Notes: generated by a model not told the origin, from the letters alone. DNA of 64,000 bases from Arsukibacterium perlucidum DSM 18276 (GCF_000382165.1 NZ_KB907705.1:96685-160684); one strand, 5' to 3'. Shown: positions 7,653-16,947, numbered from the stretch's first letter. Program-made: numbers and translations.

Positions 7653-8960
7653 TTAAAACCATTGAAACAACACGATGGCCAGCACTACACCCAGCACTGG
7701 CATCAGCACACTTACCACCGCCATCGGCCAGTAAGCGTTCTGATGGGTTTCACCACAGATAGCACGAATAGTGGTTACCACGTAGCCATTATGCGGCAGA
7801 GAGTCGAGTGCACCTGATGAAATAGCAACTACCCGGTGCAGCTGTTCGGCATCGACGCCGCGATCCAGATAGGTAGGGGCAATTTCCGGCAGGGCAATCG
7901 CCTGACCACCCGAAGCAGAGCCCGTTAAACCGGCAATAGCACTGACGGCTACTGCTGCGCCGACTAATTCAGGGCCGGGTAGATGAGTCATATAATCAAC
8001 TACGCTGCTAAAGGCCGGGGTTAATTTGGCCACGCTGCCAAAGCCAACCACCGCCGCGGTATTACCAATAGCCAGTAAAGCGCCCAGCACACCTTCATTG
8101 GTGGCGGCGGCCGGATTAACCAGAAAGCGGAAATTCAGCAGATATAAGCTGACCACGCCCCCCGCCAGCGCAATGATTAATGCTGCTTGTTGCAAAGCAT
8201 CGTGCAGTAAAAATGAGGTAACCAGCACCACCAGCAATGGAATTAACCCGGTTATCCAATGGGGTAGTGGCTTATCGGTCAGAGTCGGGTCACTGGCGCG
8301 CTGAATAAACTGCTCGCCATTTTTCACCGCATTTTTAATCATCCACATCAGGCTGAAGTAACCGCCGACCGCCATAAACAACGCCACCACTATACTGACC
8401 TGCCAGCCAGCATAAGGAGTGGTGCCAAGGTAAGCAATTGGGATCCAGTTCTGGATTTCCGGCGAGCCGGCTGATGTCATGGTAAAAGTTACCGAACCCA
8501 GCGCTAACGCGGCCGGAATAAAACGCCGGGGTAAATTGGCGCCTTTAAACAAGCTGACCGCCATCGGGTAGGCGGAAAAAGCCACCACAAACAAACTTAC
8601 TCCACCATAGGTTAATACTGCACAGGCCAGCACGATGGCAAGTACCGCCCGGGTATGGCCCAGCCGCTTAACAATCGCCAGCGCCACCGCGTCGGCTGCA
8701 CCGGTGTGTTCCATCAGTTTTCCAAAGATAGAACCCAGCAGAAACATCAGAAACCAGGCGGCAACAAACCCGGCGAAACCATTCATATAGCCATGAACAA
8801 AATCAATTTTATCAGCAACTTGCCAAAATGGTATACCATTGGTGACCGCAACGAGCAGGGCGCACAACGGTGCTGTGATAAATAAATTAAAACCGCGCAT
8901 GGTGAACACGATCAGCAGACCTAAACCCAGTAGCAAGCCAAAGATACTTAACATCGGCAA
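7653..8960 (-). CDS. GntP-family organic-anion permease
   Basis: This 435-residue inner-membrane protein has about 12 hydrophobic segments. The order of segments and blocks such as LLGSIFGKLMEHTGAADAVA, TSAGSPEIQNWIPIAYLGTT and SGALDSLPHNGYVVTT fit the GntP (gluconate/hydroxy acid:H+ symporter) family. The substrate cannot be told from sequence. It is the first gene of a two-gene operon with the MetX-like lipoprotein. It is transcribed divergently from a TonB-dependent receptor, which suggests a joint route for one substrate from outer membrane to cytoplasm. Confidence 0.85.
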   Translation of the reverse strand: MPMLSIFGLLLGLGLLIVFTMRGFNLFITAPLCALLVAVTNGIPFWQVADKIDFVHGYMNGFAGFVAAWFLMFLLGSIFGKLMEHTGAADAVALAIVKRLGHTRAVLAIVLACAVLTYGGVSLFVVAFSAYPMAVSLFKGANLPRRFIPAALALGSVTFTMTSAGSPEIQNWIPIAYLGTTPYAGWQVSIVVALFMAVGGYFSLMWMIKNAVKNGEQFIQRASDPTLTDKPLPHWITGLIPLLVVLVTSFLLHDALQQAALIIALAGGVVSLYLLNFRFLVNPAAATNEGVLGALLAIGNTAAVVGFGSVAKLTPAFSSVVDYMTHLPGPELVGAAVAVSAIAGLTGSASGGQAIALPEIAPTYLDRGVDAEQLHRVVAISSGALDSLPHNGYVVTTIRAICGETHQNAYWPMAVVSVLMPVLGVVLAIVLFQWF

Positions 8961-9108
8961 ATCCTTGTTATCATTTTCAGCTAGTCTGATACAGCTTGGC
9001 GATTGTCACCATAGTACTAAGGTACAGGTTAAAAATTCTGCGTTTAGGCCTACAGTAACACCACTGGTTAGTACCACATTTTGCAATCAATCAGCAGGAG
9101 AGCCAAAG

Positions 9109-11421
9109 ATGGCCAATAACTATAACAATGATGCACAGCACAAGTTTACCCGTTCGGCCCTTAAACCCAGCCTGTTAGCATTGGCTATCAGCAGCTATCT
9201 GGCGGTGCCGGCGATGGCACAGCAACAGGACGGAGCTGAAGCTGAATTAAAACTGGAACGTATTGAAGTTACTGCCCGTCGCACAGTGGAAAGCCTGCAA
9301 GAAGTGCCGGTGGCGGTTACTTCGATAGGTGCTACTGATATTGCAGAGCGCGGTTTGGCCTCAGTAGTTGAAATACAGCAGTTTTCGCCAAATACCACCT
9401 TGCAGGCCAGTCGGGGTACCAACTCTACTCTGACTGCATTTATCCGTGGTGTCGGCCAGGAAGACCCATTGTGGGGTTATGAGCCGGGCGTCGGTATCTA
9501 TATTGATGATGTCTATGTGGCCCGGCCACAAGGTGCAGTGCTGGATATCCTGAACGTTGAACGGATTGAAGTGCTACGCGGCCCCCAGGGTACCCTGTAT
9601 GGTAAAAATACCATTGGCGGTGCCTTGAAGTATGTTACCCGCGAGATGACCGGTGATACTGAGTTTTCGGTAAGCGGCACCGTCGGTAGTTATAATCAGC
9701 GGGATGTAAAAGTTACGGGGCAGATCCCACTGATTGCCAATACCCTTTACCTGGGCGTGGGTTATGCTAATTTACAACGTGACGGCTACGGTAATTTTCT
9801 GACCTCGGCCTTGCCCGGCCAGGACGGTGAGAATTACAACAAAGACTTACAGGCACTGCGTCTGACCCTGGAATACCGGCCGCAGGATAATTTATTTTTC
9901 CGGCTTAACTACGATAAAACAGAAGACGATTCCAACGCCAAAGGCGGCTACCGGTTACTGCCCAGTTTGTTAACCGATGCGCCGGTGCCAGACAGCGTCT
10001 ACGATTCATACACCAGTATGCCTACCGGGAATAAAGTTGAGACGGATGGCATCAGTTTAACTGCTTCATGGGATATCAACGATAACTATACTCTGAAGTC
10101 GATAACTTCGAAGCGGACCAGTTATTCGCCAACCAACATCGATTTTGACAATACCTCGCTGAAAATTTTTGATGTACCGGCAATTTATGATGATGAAAGT
10201 TTTACCCAGGAACTGCAGTTAAATTATCAGACTGACGGTTTTAAAATGGTCTCAGGTTTGTACTACTACACTTCTGATTCTTGCGGCGTATTCGATGCTG
10301 TTTTGGAAGTTTTAGGCCAATCGTTGGGTTTGCCGGGTTTGACCCGCGAGGTGGGTGGTTGCAGTAACGGCGACAGCACCGCGGCCTATGCTCAGGGCAG
10401 TTATGACTTAAATGACAAATGGTCAGTTACCGCTGGTTTACGCTACACCAAAGATGAAAAAGAGGCCACAGTGCGCAATGGTTTGATTTTCGCTACGGTG
10501 TATCCTGAGTCAGGTTGGATCCCAGGCTATGTGCGGCCAGATGGCTTAACCACGCCAGTGGTGCTGGATGACAACGAAAGCTGGACCAAGCTGACACCAA
10601 AAATTGGGGTCGAATATCAGCACAGCAGCGATATGATGCTGTTCGCCAGCTTTAGCCAGGGCTTTAAATCCGGTACCTTTAACCCGCGGGCAACCGTTGC
10701 CGAGCCGGCAGCAGATCCTGAAACGGTTAATTCATATGAAATTGGTATTAAGAGTGACTGGAACGATAATCTGCGGGTAAACGCTACCTTATTTATGCTG
10801 GACCATAAAGATCGCCAGTACATCTCAGTTATTCCGGACCCTGACGATGCTTCGGCGCTGAACCAGCGCCTGGGTAATATAGGCCGCTCAGAAGCGACTG
10901 GTGCAGAACTGGAAGTGGTGTGGTTAGCCAGCCGCAATCTGAATATCTATGCCAACGTTGGTTTGATCGACGCTAAGTTTAAAGAAGCGCTCACTTTTGA
11001 CCCGGTTGCAGGTGCAGTCGATATTTCTGATCGTTTTACCATCACCAATACGCTGGAAACCACCGCTACAGTGGGCTTTAGTTACGATATGATTACCGAT
11101 ATTGGTGATATCGTCTTTAATGGTAACTATGCTTATCGCAGTGACTATGATCTGGTGGAGCTGGACAACCTGTTATCGCAGGATGCTTATGGCTTGCTGA
11201 ATCTGGGTGTGACCTGGCTGAGCAAGGATGGCCAGTGGCGGGTGGGCTTACATGGTAAGAACCTGACCGATGAGCAGTACTTAATCGGTAACTATGCCTT
11301 TATCGCACCAGATCCAGCTAATCCGGGTGGTTTTATTCCGGGCTTAGGTGGTGATAATACCCTGATTGGTTATTATGGTGCGCCACGTGAAATCAGCTTA
11401 ACGGTAGCCTACCGCTTCTGA
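9109..11421 (+). CDS. TonB-dependent outer-membrane receptor
   Basis: I chose ATG 9109 (770 residues) because GGAG lies 8 bases upstream and a signal peptide ending AVPAMA follows; the longer frame from 8839 overlaps the divergent permease gene. A TonB box-like LKLERIEVTARR lies at the mature N-terminus. The plug carries RIEVLRGPQGTLYGKNTIGG, and the barrel ends in aromatic Phe (VAYRF). The receptor takes a ligand across the outer membrane using TonB energy. The ligand is unknown. The divergent permease-hydrolase operon may act on the same compound. The protein resembles receptors for organic nutrients more than classical siderophore receptors, but this is only an impression. Confidence 0.9.
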   Translation: MANNYNNDAQHKFTRSALKPSLLALAISSYLAVPAMAQQQDGAEAELKLERIEVTARRTVESLQEVPVAVTSIGATDIAERGLASVVEIQQFSPNTTLQASRGTNSTLTAFIRGVGQEDPLWGYEPGVGIYIDDVYVARPQGAVLDILNVERIEVLRGPQGTLYGKNTIGGALKYVTREMTGDTEFSVSGTVGSYNQRDVKVTGQIPLIANTLYLGVGYANLQRDGYGNFLTSALPGQDGENYNKDLQALRLTLEYRPQDNLFFRLNYDKTEDDSNAKGGYRLLPSLLTDAPVPDSVYDSYTSMPTGNKVETDGISLTASWDINDNYTLKSITSKRTSYSPTNIDFDNTSLKIFDVPAIYDDESFTQELQLNYQTDGFKMVSGLYYYTSDSCGVFDAVLEVLGQSLGLPGLTREVGGCSNGDSTAAYAQGSYDLNDKWSVTAGLRYTKDEKEATVRNGLIFATVYPESGWIPGYVRPDGLTTPVVLDDNESWTKLTPKIGVEYQHSSDMMLFASFSQGFKSGTFNPRATVAEPAADPETVNSYEIGIKSDWNDNLRVNATLFMLDHKDRQYISVIPDPDDASALNQRLGNIGRSEATGAELEVVWLASRNLNIYANVGLIDAKFKEALTFDPVAGAVDISDRFTITNTLETTATVGFSYDMITDIGDIVFNGNYAYRSDYDLVELDNLLSQDAYGLLNLGVTWLSKDGQWRVGLHGKNLTDEQYLIGNYAFIAPDPANPGGFIPGLGGDNTLIGYYGAPREISLTVAYRF

Positions 11422-11437
11422 TAAGCTAAAAACCTTG

Positions 11438-11455
11438 CCGGGGCGTAAGCCCCGG
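11438..11455 (+). terminator. hairpin terminator after the TonB receptor
   Basis: CCGGGGC and GCCCCGG form a perfect 7-bp stem with a GTAA loop, 16 bp after the receptor stop. The following T-tract is poor (TTCATTAT), so termination may be partial before the response regulator gene. Confidence 0.6.
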
Positions 11456-11493
11456 TTCATTATAGTGGGCCCGAGTGCTCAGAAGTAAACGTT

Positions 11494-12135
11494 ATGATAG
11501 CTATCATCGCCGATGATCATCCTTTATTCCGGGTTGCCTTAGCCCAGGCCTCTTCAGCCATACTAGGCAGCGAAGCTTTGTTACTGCAGGCTCAGACTAT
11601 GGAACAAATCTGGCCATTACTGCGCCAGCACCCTGATACCCACTTTATATTTCTTGATTTAAAAATGCCGGGCTCTGACGGTTTTACCGGCCTGAGTGCG
11701 CTTCGCACTGAATACCCTGACGTACCGGTGATTATGGTGTCAGCTGAAGAAGACCCGGTCATTATTAAGCAGGCGTTGACGTTAGGTGCTGCCGCCTATA
11801 TTCCTAAGTCAGTGCCATTAGAACTGTTATCTGATGCTATCAGCACCGTATTAAATGGTGACACCTGGCTACCGCCTGGCCTTGCAGACGATGTTAAAAA
11901 TGCTAAGCCACTTATCGACAACGATTTTGCCCAGCGGTTAGAGCAGCTGACCCCCCAGCAGTTTCGTGTATTAAAAATGATTGCCGATGGTTTGCTGAAT
12001 AAACAAATTGCCTACGAAATGAACGTGCAGGAAACCACCATTAAGCAGCATGTATCGGCTATTTTGCGCAAGCTTAACGTCAATAATCGTACATTAGCCG
12101 GTATTATGTTCGAAAAGTTGCGCTTGCCTGCTTAA
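11494..12135 (+). CDS. NarL/LuxR-type response regulator (CrbR-like)
   Basis: The 213-residue protein has a receiver domain at residues 1-120 with the acidic pocket DD (7-8), phosphoacceptor Asp55 (FLDLKMPG) and Lys106 (PKS). A LuxR-type HTH lies at residues about 148-208 (LTPQQFRVLKMIADG, NKQIAYEMNVQETTIKQH). The family binds DNA when phosphorylated. The large SSS-type hybrid kinase at 17069-20557 is the likely partner, because CrbS kinases of this architecture work with NarL-type CrbR regulators to control acetate use in Vibrio. The pairing is an inference. Its 3' end overlaps the convergent ligase gene by 4 bp. Confidence 0.85.
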   Translation: MIAIIADDHPLFRVALAQASSAILGSEALLLQAQTMEQIWPLLRQHPDTHFIFLDLKMPGSDGFTGLSALRTEYPDVPVIMVSAEEDPVIIKQALTLGAAAYIPKSVPLELLSDAISTVLNGDTWLPPGLADDVKNAKPLIDNDFAQRLEQLTPQQFRVLKMIADGLLNKQIAYEMNVQETTIKQHVSAILRKLNVNNRTLAGIMFEKLRLPA

Positions 12136-13187
12136 GTAACCAGTGCCATCTGGGGTTGCTGGTTAGTTTTCATATTTTGACGCTGGATCGCCGCGCCCCC
12201 ACCATGCTGCAGCATGCTTTTAATGGTATCTGCCACCAGTGCTACCTGATGTTGCTGCAACAATGGCATTAGCTTATCCAGCATCCGATGCCAAAACACT
12301 GTGACGGCCTCGGCGGCGTCTTTATGCTGAAGAGTTGCAGCTAATCCTCGCCTTGCTGCCTGCCAACGATCTTCACGTAGCAACCAGTCATCGCCATGAT
12401 CAGGCTGCTGGCCGTTTGCAAGCTGTTGTGCCAGCCAGATGGCAATAGCGGCAGTGAGAACCGCCAGGGCGGCGGCGTCTTCCGGCGCAGTTTGCATATC
12501 ACATATACGAACCTCAATAGTATTGTATAGCGGATGCAGCCTGGCGTCGGTCCAGATACTGGCCGCTTTATGAATACAGCCGCGTTGCAGTAATTCTTGG
12601 ATCCGGGCCTGCTCGGCCTGTACCGAACGGATGAGTGGTGGTGTGCCGGTGCGTGGCATCAGCAGAAATTGCATGGCACGGTAAGAGCATAAGCCGGTAT
12701 CGCGGCCACGATAAAACGGTGAGTTAGCACTTAACGCCAGCAGCGGTGCCAGGTAAGGCCGCAATCCATTAAACACCTGCACCAGCAAGCTGTTATCGCT
12801 GATACCGATATGGGTGTGCATGCCAAATAAGGTTAGCGCCTTTACCGTATCCTGATATTCATCAACTACTGCCTGATAGTCCGGGGTCATTTGCAGCGCG
12901 GGCCAGTCCAGGCTGGGGTGGGTACCGCCACAGTAAAGCTCCAGCTGCATGCTTTGGCTAACCCGCGCCAGAAACGCGCGCGATTGCAGAATATGCTGAT
13001 GCAAACTTTGCAGACTAAAACAAACCGGCGTGGCATGCTCCAGCATGCCCTGATGAGCCTCGTGCGACCATTGTCCGGCCGGGCAGTCTGGCTCTGCCCG
13101 CAATTGGTTAAGCGGCATAACAAAGGGCTGCTTATTCGCCAGCAGTAAAAACTCTTCCTCATTACCAAAAGTGAATTGTACGCTCAT
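12132..13187 (-). CDS. carboxylate-amine ligase of the GCS2 / YbdK family
   Basis: This 351-residue protein belongs to the glutamate-cysteine-ligase-2 fold. Diagnostic blocks are FGNEEEFLL near the N-terminus (acidic metal ligands), ELYCGGTHP, LFGMHTHIGI, LSANSPFYRGRDTG and NTIEVRICDMQT. The family uses ATP to join a carboxylate, often glutamate, to an amine. E. coli YbdK has only weak gamma-glutamylcysteine synthetase activity, so the real substrate here is open. It is the last gene of a four-gene minus-strand unit; its start overlaps the exporter stop by 4 bp (ATGA). That tight coupling suggests it makes, or helps make, the exported compound. Confidence 0.85.
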   Translation of the reverse strand: MSVQFTFGNEEEFLLLANKQPFVMPLNQLRAEPDCPAGQWSHEAHQGMLEHATPVCFSLQSLHQHILQSRAFLARVSQSMQLELYCGGTHPSLDWPALQMTPDYQAVVDEYQDTVKALTLFGMHTHIGISDNSLLVQVFNGLRPYLAPLLALSANSPFYRGRDTGLCSYRAMQFLLMPRTGTPPLIRSVQAEQARIQELLQRGCIHKAASIWTDARLHPLYNTIEVRICDMQTAPEDAAALAVLTAAIAIWLAQQLANGQQPDHGDDWLLREDRWQAARRGLAATLQHKDAAEAVTVFWHRMLDKLMPLLQQHQVALVADTIKSMLQHGGGAAIQRQNMKTNQQPQMALVT

Positions 13188-14725
13188 GTGCTGCCGGTCC
13201 TTGCCTGAGGCGGAGAGAGTTGTGGGGAAAGTGAGAGTGAGTTGTGTTTGCGGCCAAACAGATATAGCGCCAGAAACAACGTTGCCATTAATAGCAGGCT
13301 GATACTGAGCAGGGCAAAGGCGCCATTAAAAGCCCAGATACTGCTGTGCTGACTAAGCTGCTCTGTCAGCTGAGATGCTGTTGGATCCTTTTGCTGGTGG
13401 TTACTCAGTGCCATTGTATGCTGATTAAACAACAGCAGACTTTGTTGAAAAAATACCACTTTATAATGTTCGACATAGGTAACCAGCCCTGCCACGCCAA
13501 CCGCGCCGCCCAGATTCCGGGCAACGTTAAACAAAATAGCAGCAGAAGGCGCGTCCTGATCAGACACCACCTGCATTGATAGCAGAGTAAGTGGCATAAT
13601 AAGTAATGGTACGGCAACAACACGAATTAGCTGGGGCCAGAGAAATTGCTCACCGGCAAAGTCTGTGGTCATCTGACTGCATAATGCAGTGCTGACTGCA
13701 CACAGCAAAGCACCTGCTACGATAGCCAGCCAGGGGTTTAGCCGCGGTGCATACTTAATCATCAGTGGTAACATCAGTAGTTGTGGCACTGCTGCCATTA
13801 AAATAACCTGCGCTACCTGCGCCGGGCTGTAACTGTGCACTGAGATCAGGTAATAAGGGATCAGGTAAACAAAGCCGTAAATAACGATACCGGCCATAAA
13901 GCTGGCCAGGCAGATTAATGCAAAGCGGAACGAGGCCAGCAAGCGCACATTTAATACAGGCTGGCGCAGCTGAGTTTGCAGATAGCAAATGTAAATCAGG
14001 CCGACAAAACCACATACCAGGCTGAAGCGAATCGTTTGGTCGCTAAGCCATTCACGTTCAACACCGTGCTCCAGCGCAAACACCAGGCTACCCAGCGACA
14101 GTGAGAGTAAGCCTATGCCAAAGGCATCCAGAAAGTTGTTACGGTGCTCTGTCACCTGGCCATGGTTGTTTGGTCCGGGCAGTGCGAAGAGCAGGCCGGT
14201 TAACGCTGCCATCCCAAGTGGAATGTTAATATAAAATAACCAGGGATAGTCGGCGGCGCTAAGTAAGCCGGCAAAGGAGGGGCCGGCGACCGGTGCCAGT
14301 GAGGCAAACACAGAAAATACCCCGAAGGCAGCAGCATGTTGCTGCTGCGGCAGGAGCAACTTAATAGAGGTATGAACCAGCGGCAGCAAAATGCCGCCAA
14401 AGGCACCCTGCACAATACGACTGGCAATTAAGGTATTAAGGCTGTTGGCATGAGCACAGGCAATGGATGCCAGCATAAAACCACACAACACCAGCACGAC
14501 CAGCCGTTTCAGGCCAAGGCGGCGCATCAGCAATGGCATCAGCGGCATAGCGGCAATTTCGGCAATAATGTAGCTGGAGGTGATTAAGGTCATTTCACGC
14601 AGCGTCGCCCCTATCCGGGCTTGCAACAGTTCAGTAGCTGTATTGGTAATATTAATACCGGCCAGCGCCATAAAGGCACCCAGCATAATGGCAACAGCAG
14701 CAATACTCTGACGGGATAGTTGCAT
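13184..14725 (-). CDS. DHA2-family MFS exporter (EmrB-like)
   Basis: The 513-residue product has about 14 predicted membrane segments. The MFS DHA2 signatures are visible: the motif A region RRLGLKRLVVLVLCG, motif C-like GPSFAGLLSA, and FYINIPLGMAAL after segment 6. DHA2 proteins expel drugs or metabolites by proton antiport, and EmrB partners with an HlyD-type adaptor. Such an adaptor gene (14732-15745) lies 6 bp upstream, so the two form an EmrAB-like pump. No outer-membrane TolC gene is present in the window. The linked ligase genes suggest export of a home-made product rather than drug efflux. Confidence 0.88.
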   Translation of the reverse strand: MQLSRQSIAAVAIMLGAFMALAGINITNTATELLQARIGATLREMTLITSSYIIAEIAAMPLMPLLMRRLGLKRLVVLVLCGFMLASIACAHANSLNTLIASRIVQGAFGGILLPLVHTSIKLLLPQQQHAAAFGVFSVFASLAPVAGPSFAGLLSAADYPWLFYINIPLGMAALTGLLFALPGPNNHGQVTEHRNNFLDAFGIGLLSLSLGSLVFALEHGVEREWLSDQTIRFSLVCGFVGLIYICYLQTQLRQPVLNVRLLASFRFALICLASFMAGIVIYGFVYLIPYYLISVHSYSPAQVAQVILMAAVPQLLMLPLMIKYAPRLNPWLAIVAGALLCAVSTALCSQMTTDFAGEQFLWPQLIRVVAVPLLIMPLTLLSMQVVSDQDAPSAAILFNVARNLGGAVGVAGLVTYVEHYKVVFFQQSLLLFNQHTMALSNHQQKDPTASQLTEQLSQHSSIWAFNGAFALLSISLLLMATLFLALYLFGRKHNSLSLSPQLSPPQARTGST

Positions 14726-14731
14726 CGGCAG

Positions 14732-15745
14732 TTAATCAGCTCTGGTCAGAGTAACCCGGGCTGATAAGCCCGGGCGCAGCACGGGCAATTCGCTGTCGCT
14801 AAGCCGGATCCGCACCGGTACCCGTTGTTCAATCCGAATAAAATTTCCCGATGTATAGTTAGGGCTGATTAAACTGAGTTTAGCGCCGGCCAGTGGTGAG
14901 GCCGCAATCACTTCGCCGGCAAAGCGTTGCTCAGGAAAAGCGTCGATCCGCACTTCGGCGCGTTGGCCCGGCGTGATGCCGGCGATAACACTTTCTTTGA
15001 AATAGGCTTCAATCCAGATCGCCTCTGTGGGCACCAGTGTGGCAATATTATCGCCGGCGTTAACCAGTTCGCCGGCCTGAACGCTAATGCTGGATAAAGT
15101 ACCGCTGGCTGGCGCTAACAGTCGGAACTGGCTGATCCGTCTGCTGCTGTCTTGTTGGGCCAGGCTGTTTTTTGCCAGGTCCTGCTGCAGAATGGCAGCC
15201 TGCAGTTGCCATTGCTGTTGTTGCAATGTCAGGCCCTGTCGCTGCCCCTGCAGCTTTTGTTGCACTATATTGGCCCGTTGCACGCGATGCGAGGCTTGCT
15301 GCAAGTCGCGCTGCTGCACCAGACCTTGTTGCTGCAGTTGCTGCTGGCGATATAAATCGGCTTCCGCCAGCTCGAGTTCTGATTGGGCCAGGGCAATATC
15401 AAACTTTAACTGCTGCAGCTGATGGCGGATTATCGCCTGTTGGTTGGCATTGGCATCCAGTTGCTGTTGCCATTGCAACTGCTCAGCCTGCAGCTTGGCT
15501 AACTGGTGTTGCTCGGTGGCATCGTCCAGTTGCAGCAAGGGCTGGCCGGCTGCGATCTGGCTCAGTTCCAGCGCGTAACGTGCCAACACTATGCCGCTTT
15601 GCTGAGCTTTAATATACAACAGATCGGCTTCAACATAAGCCATGTCAGTGCGAAGCGTGCGGCGCCATTGTTGCTCCCACAGGGCATAACCACTTAACAT
15701 CAGGCTTGCCAGCAGCGTTGGCAGTAGCCACCATTTTATGCGCAT
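14732..15745 (-). CDS. HlyD/EmrA-type membrane fusion protein
   Basis: I chose the ATG at 15745 (337 residues) because GGGGAG precedes it by 5 bases; the longer frame to 15916 runs inside the upstream gene. One N-terminal membrane anchor (LLPTLLASLMLSGYALW) is followed by a Gln-rich coiled-coil hairpin (residues about 75-190). The lipoyl/beta-barrel domains follow, with LAPASGTLSSISVQAGELV and PTEAIWIEAYFKE. The adaptor spans the periplasm and couples the MFS pump to an outer-membrane channel. The start overlaps the preceding ATP-grasp-like gene by 10 bp, and its ribosome-binding site is supplied by a 9-bp tandem repeat in that gene. Confidence 0.88.
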   Translation of the reverse strand: MRIKWWLLPTLLASLMLSGYALWEQQWRRTLRTDMAYVEADLLYIKAQQSGIVLARYALELSQIAAGQPLLQLDDATEQHQLAKLQAEQLQWQQQLDANANQQAIIRHQLQQLKFDIALAQSELELAEADLYRQQQLQQQGLVQQRDLQQASHRVQRANIVQQKLQGQRQGLTLQQQQWQLQAAILQQDLAKNSLAQQDSSRRISQFRLLAPASGTLSSISVQAGELVNAGDNIATLVPTEAIWIEAYFKESVIAGITPGQRAEVRIDAFPEQRFAGEVIAASPLAGAKLSLISPNYTSGNFIRIEQRVPVRIRLSDSELPVLRPGLSARVTLTRAD

Positions 15746-16947
15746 ACTTTCTCCCCAGCTTCCCCAGCTTCCCCAGCTTCCTGAGCACACAGTGCTACAG
15801 TGGCACCGCCTGCTGTGTGCTGCTCGGTTTGCTGGTGGTTCATGCCGATGTAACCCCCGGCAGTTAAACGCGCCATCATTGCTACTGCCACCGGTTCTGC
15901 TGCGTTGTCTGGCCACAAGCTCATTACCCGGATCTCGGTTTTCAGCTGGTGCTGCTGCGGTGTGGTAACACAGGGCGCATAGTTTACTTTTTGTTGCAGC
16001 ATATAAGCTGCAGATGGCAGGGACGCCAGATAGGCCACAGTGGGAGACAGCTCTACGCCGCGACCGGCAAAATCGAATAAGGGTTTACAAACATGGTCTG
16101 CCAGCAAGGTGTCAGGCGCCGGACTGTTAACAAGACTGACCGGCGGTAACCAGGGGCCTTGCATAAACAGCATGCTGGCTTTGGAGACAAAATAATACCA
16201 GTCCGGGTGGCCGAGCCAGCTAACGTCGGCATCGGTCAGCAATCGTCTGGCTTGCTGCGCAACGGCCTGAGGCAGGGCCGCCAAAATGAGCCGGTTGTAT
16301 ATTCGATTTACTTTGCGCTCACGGCCATCCAGCCGATAAAACAGCTGACGGCCTTTGCGGTACAAAGCACTAACACAGAGCGGCTGCACGCCAAGCTGAG
16401 CGGTTAAAATAAAGCTCATGGCGGTGCGCTGCACCAATGGCTGGTAGTCCAGCATAATTATTTCACCTGTTCCACCGGTATTGCCCGGGTTGCTGCTCTG
16501 TTCAGGGTGCAGCATTTGTTGCCAAAGCTGCTGGCGTTGGGCTAAGGTCAGCCCTGCCAATACAGTGGCGCCATACTGTTGTTCCAGAAAAAAGCTCATT
16601 GCCAGCATAGACGGAAAAGCCTGTAACTCAATCAGCTGCGGTACCAGTTGCTGTTGCTGGTTGCAGCAAAGCGCGAAGTCGACAGCAAAAAAGTGCGGCT
16701 TTGCCGGCGCGTTGCCCAGCAGGACATCTGATGGTAGCAAGGCTCTGACGCCAGCCAGGGTAGATTGCTGCATAGCCTGATTTATTACCGCAGCATTAGC
16801 GCTGAGCAAGCGGGTGCTAAGTTGTGGCGCCAATAGCAGCGGATAATCGGTCACCACATTGGTGCTGCTATGCTGCACCTGACGTTGCAATGCTGCCCGC
16901 GCGTCAGGCAGGTGGGGGGCGCTAACCAGGTTTAAATCCATTGCCAT
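15736..16947 (-). CDS. putative ATP-grasp-like protein, first gene of a ligase/exporter unit
   Basis: The product is 403 residues long. I do not recognise a named family with confidence. The C-terminal half (residues about 285-380) has an ATP-grasp-like order: CKPLFDFAGRGVEL (Lys plus glycine loop), YMLQQKVNYAP, TEIRVMSLW, then VAMMARLTAGGYIGMN with a terminal Asn. These correspond to nucleotide- and metal-binding positions in that fold. The middle contains DGRERKVNRIYNRL. ATP-grasp enzymes form amide or peptide bonds, which fits the GCS2 ligase in the same operon. The last residues are a short EAG repeat of low complexity. The promoter should lie in the 121 bp upstream (16948-17068). Confidence 0.55.
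   Translation of the reverse strand: MAMDLNLVSAPHLPDARAALQRQVQHSSTNVVTDYPLLLAPQLSTRLLSANAAVINQAMQQSTLAGVRALLPSDVLLGNAPAKPHFFAVDFALCCNQQQQLVPQLIELQAFPSMLAMSFFLEQQYGATVLAGLTLAQRQQLWQQMLHPEQSSNPGNTGGTGEIIMLDYQPLVQRTAMSFILTAQLGVQPLCVSALYRKGRQLFYRLDGRERKVNRIYNRLILAALPQAVAQQARRLLTDADVSWLGHPDWYYFVSKASMLFMQGPWLPPVSLVNSPAPDTLLADHVCKPLFDFAGRGVELSPTVAYLASLPSAAYMLQQKVNYAPCVTTPQQHQLKTEIRVMSLWPDNAAEPVAVAMMARLTAGGYIGMNHQQTEQHTAGGATVALCAQEAGEAGEAGEKVCA
15753..15779 (+). repeat. three tandem copies of a 9-bp unit (CCCCAGCTT)
   Basis: The unit occurs three times without a mismatch at 15753-15761, 15762-15770 and 15771-15779. On the minus strand it encodes EAG repeats at the end of the ATP-grasp-like protein. 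The last copy merges into the GGGGAG ribosome-binding site of the HlyD gene. Being a multiple of three, copy-number change would keep the frame. Confidence 0.85.

Noticed and set aside
8961..9108. short palindrome TAGTACTA and other dyads in the permease/receptor divergent region
   Set aside because: The dyads are too short to distinguish from chance and do not match the operators elsewhere in the window.
15172..15612. 146-codon plus-strand frame rich in Ala and Val
   Set aside because: It is antisense to the coiled-coil part of the HlyD gene, where Gln/Leu-rich codons give long open frames on the other strand.
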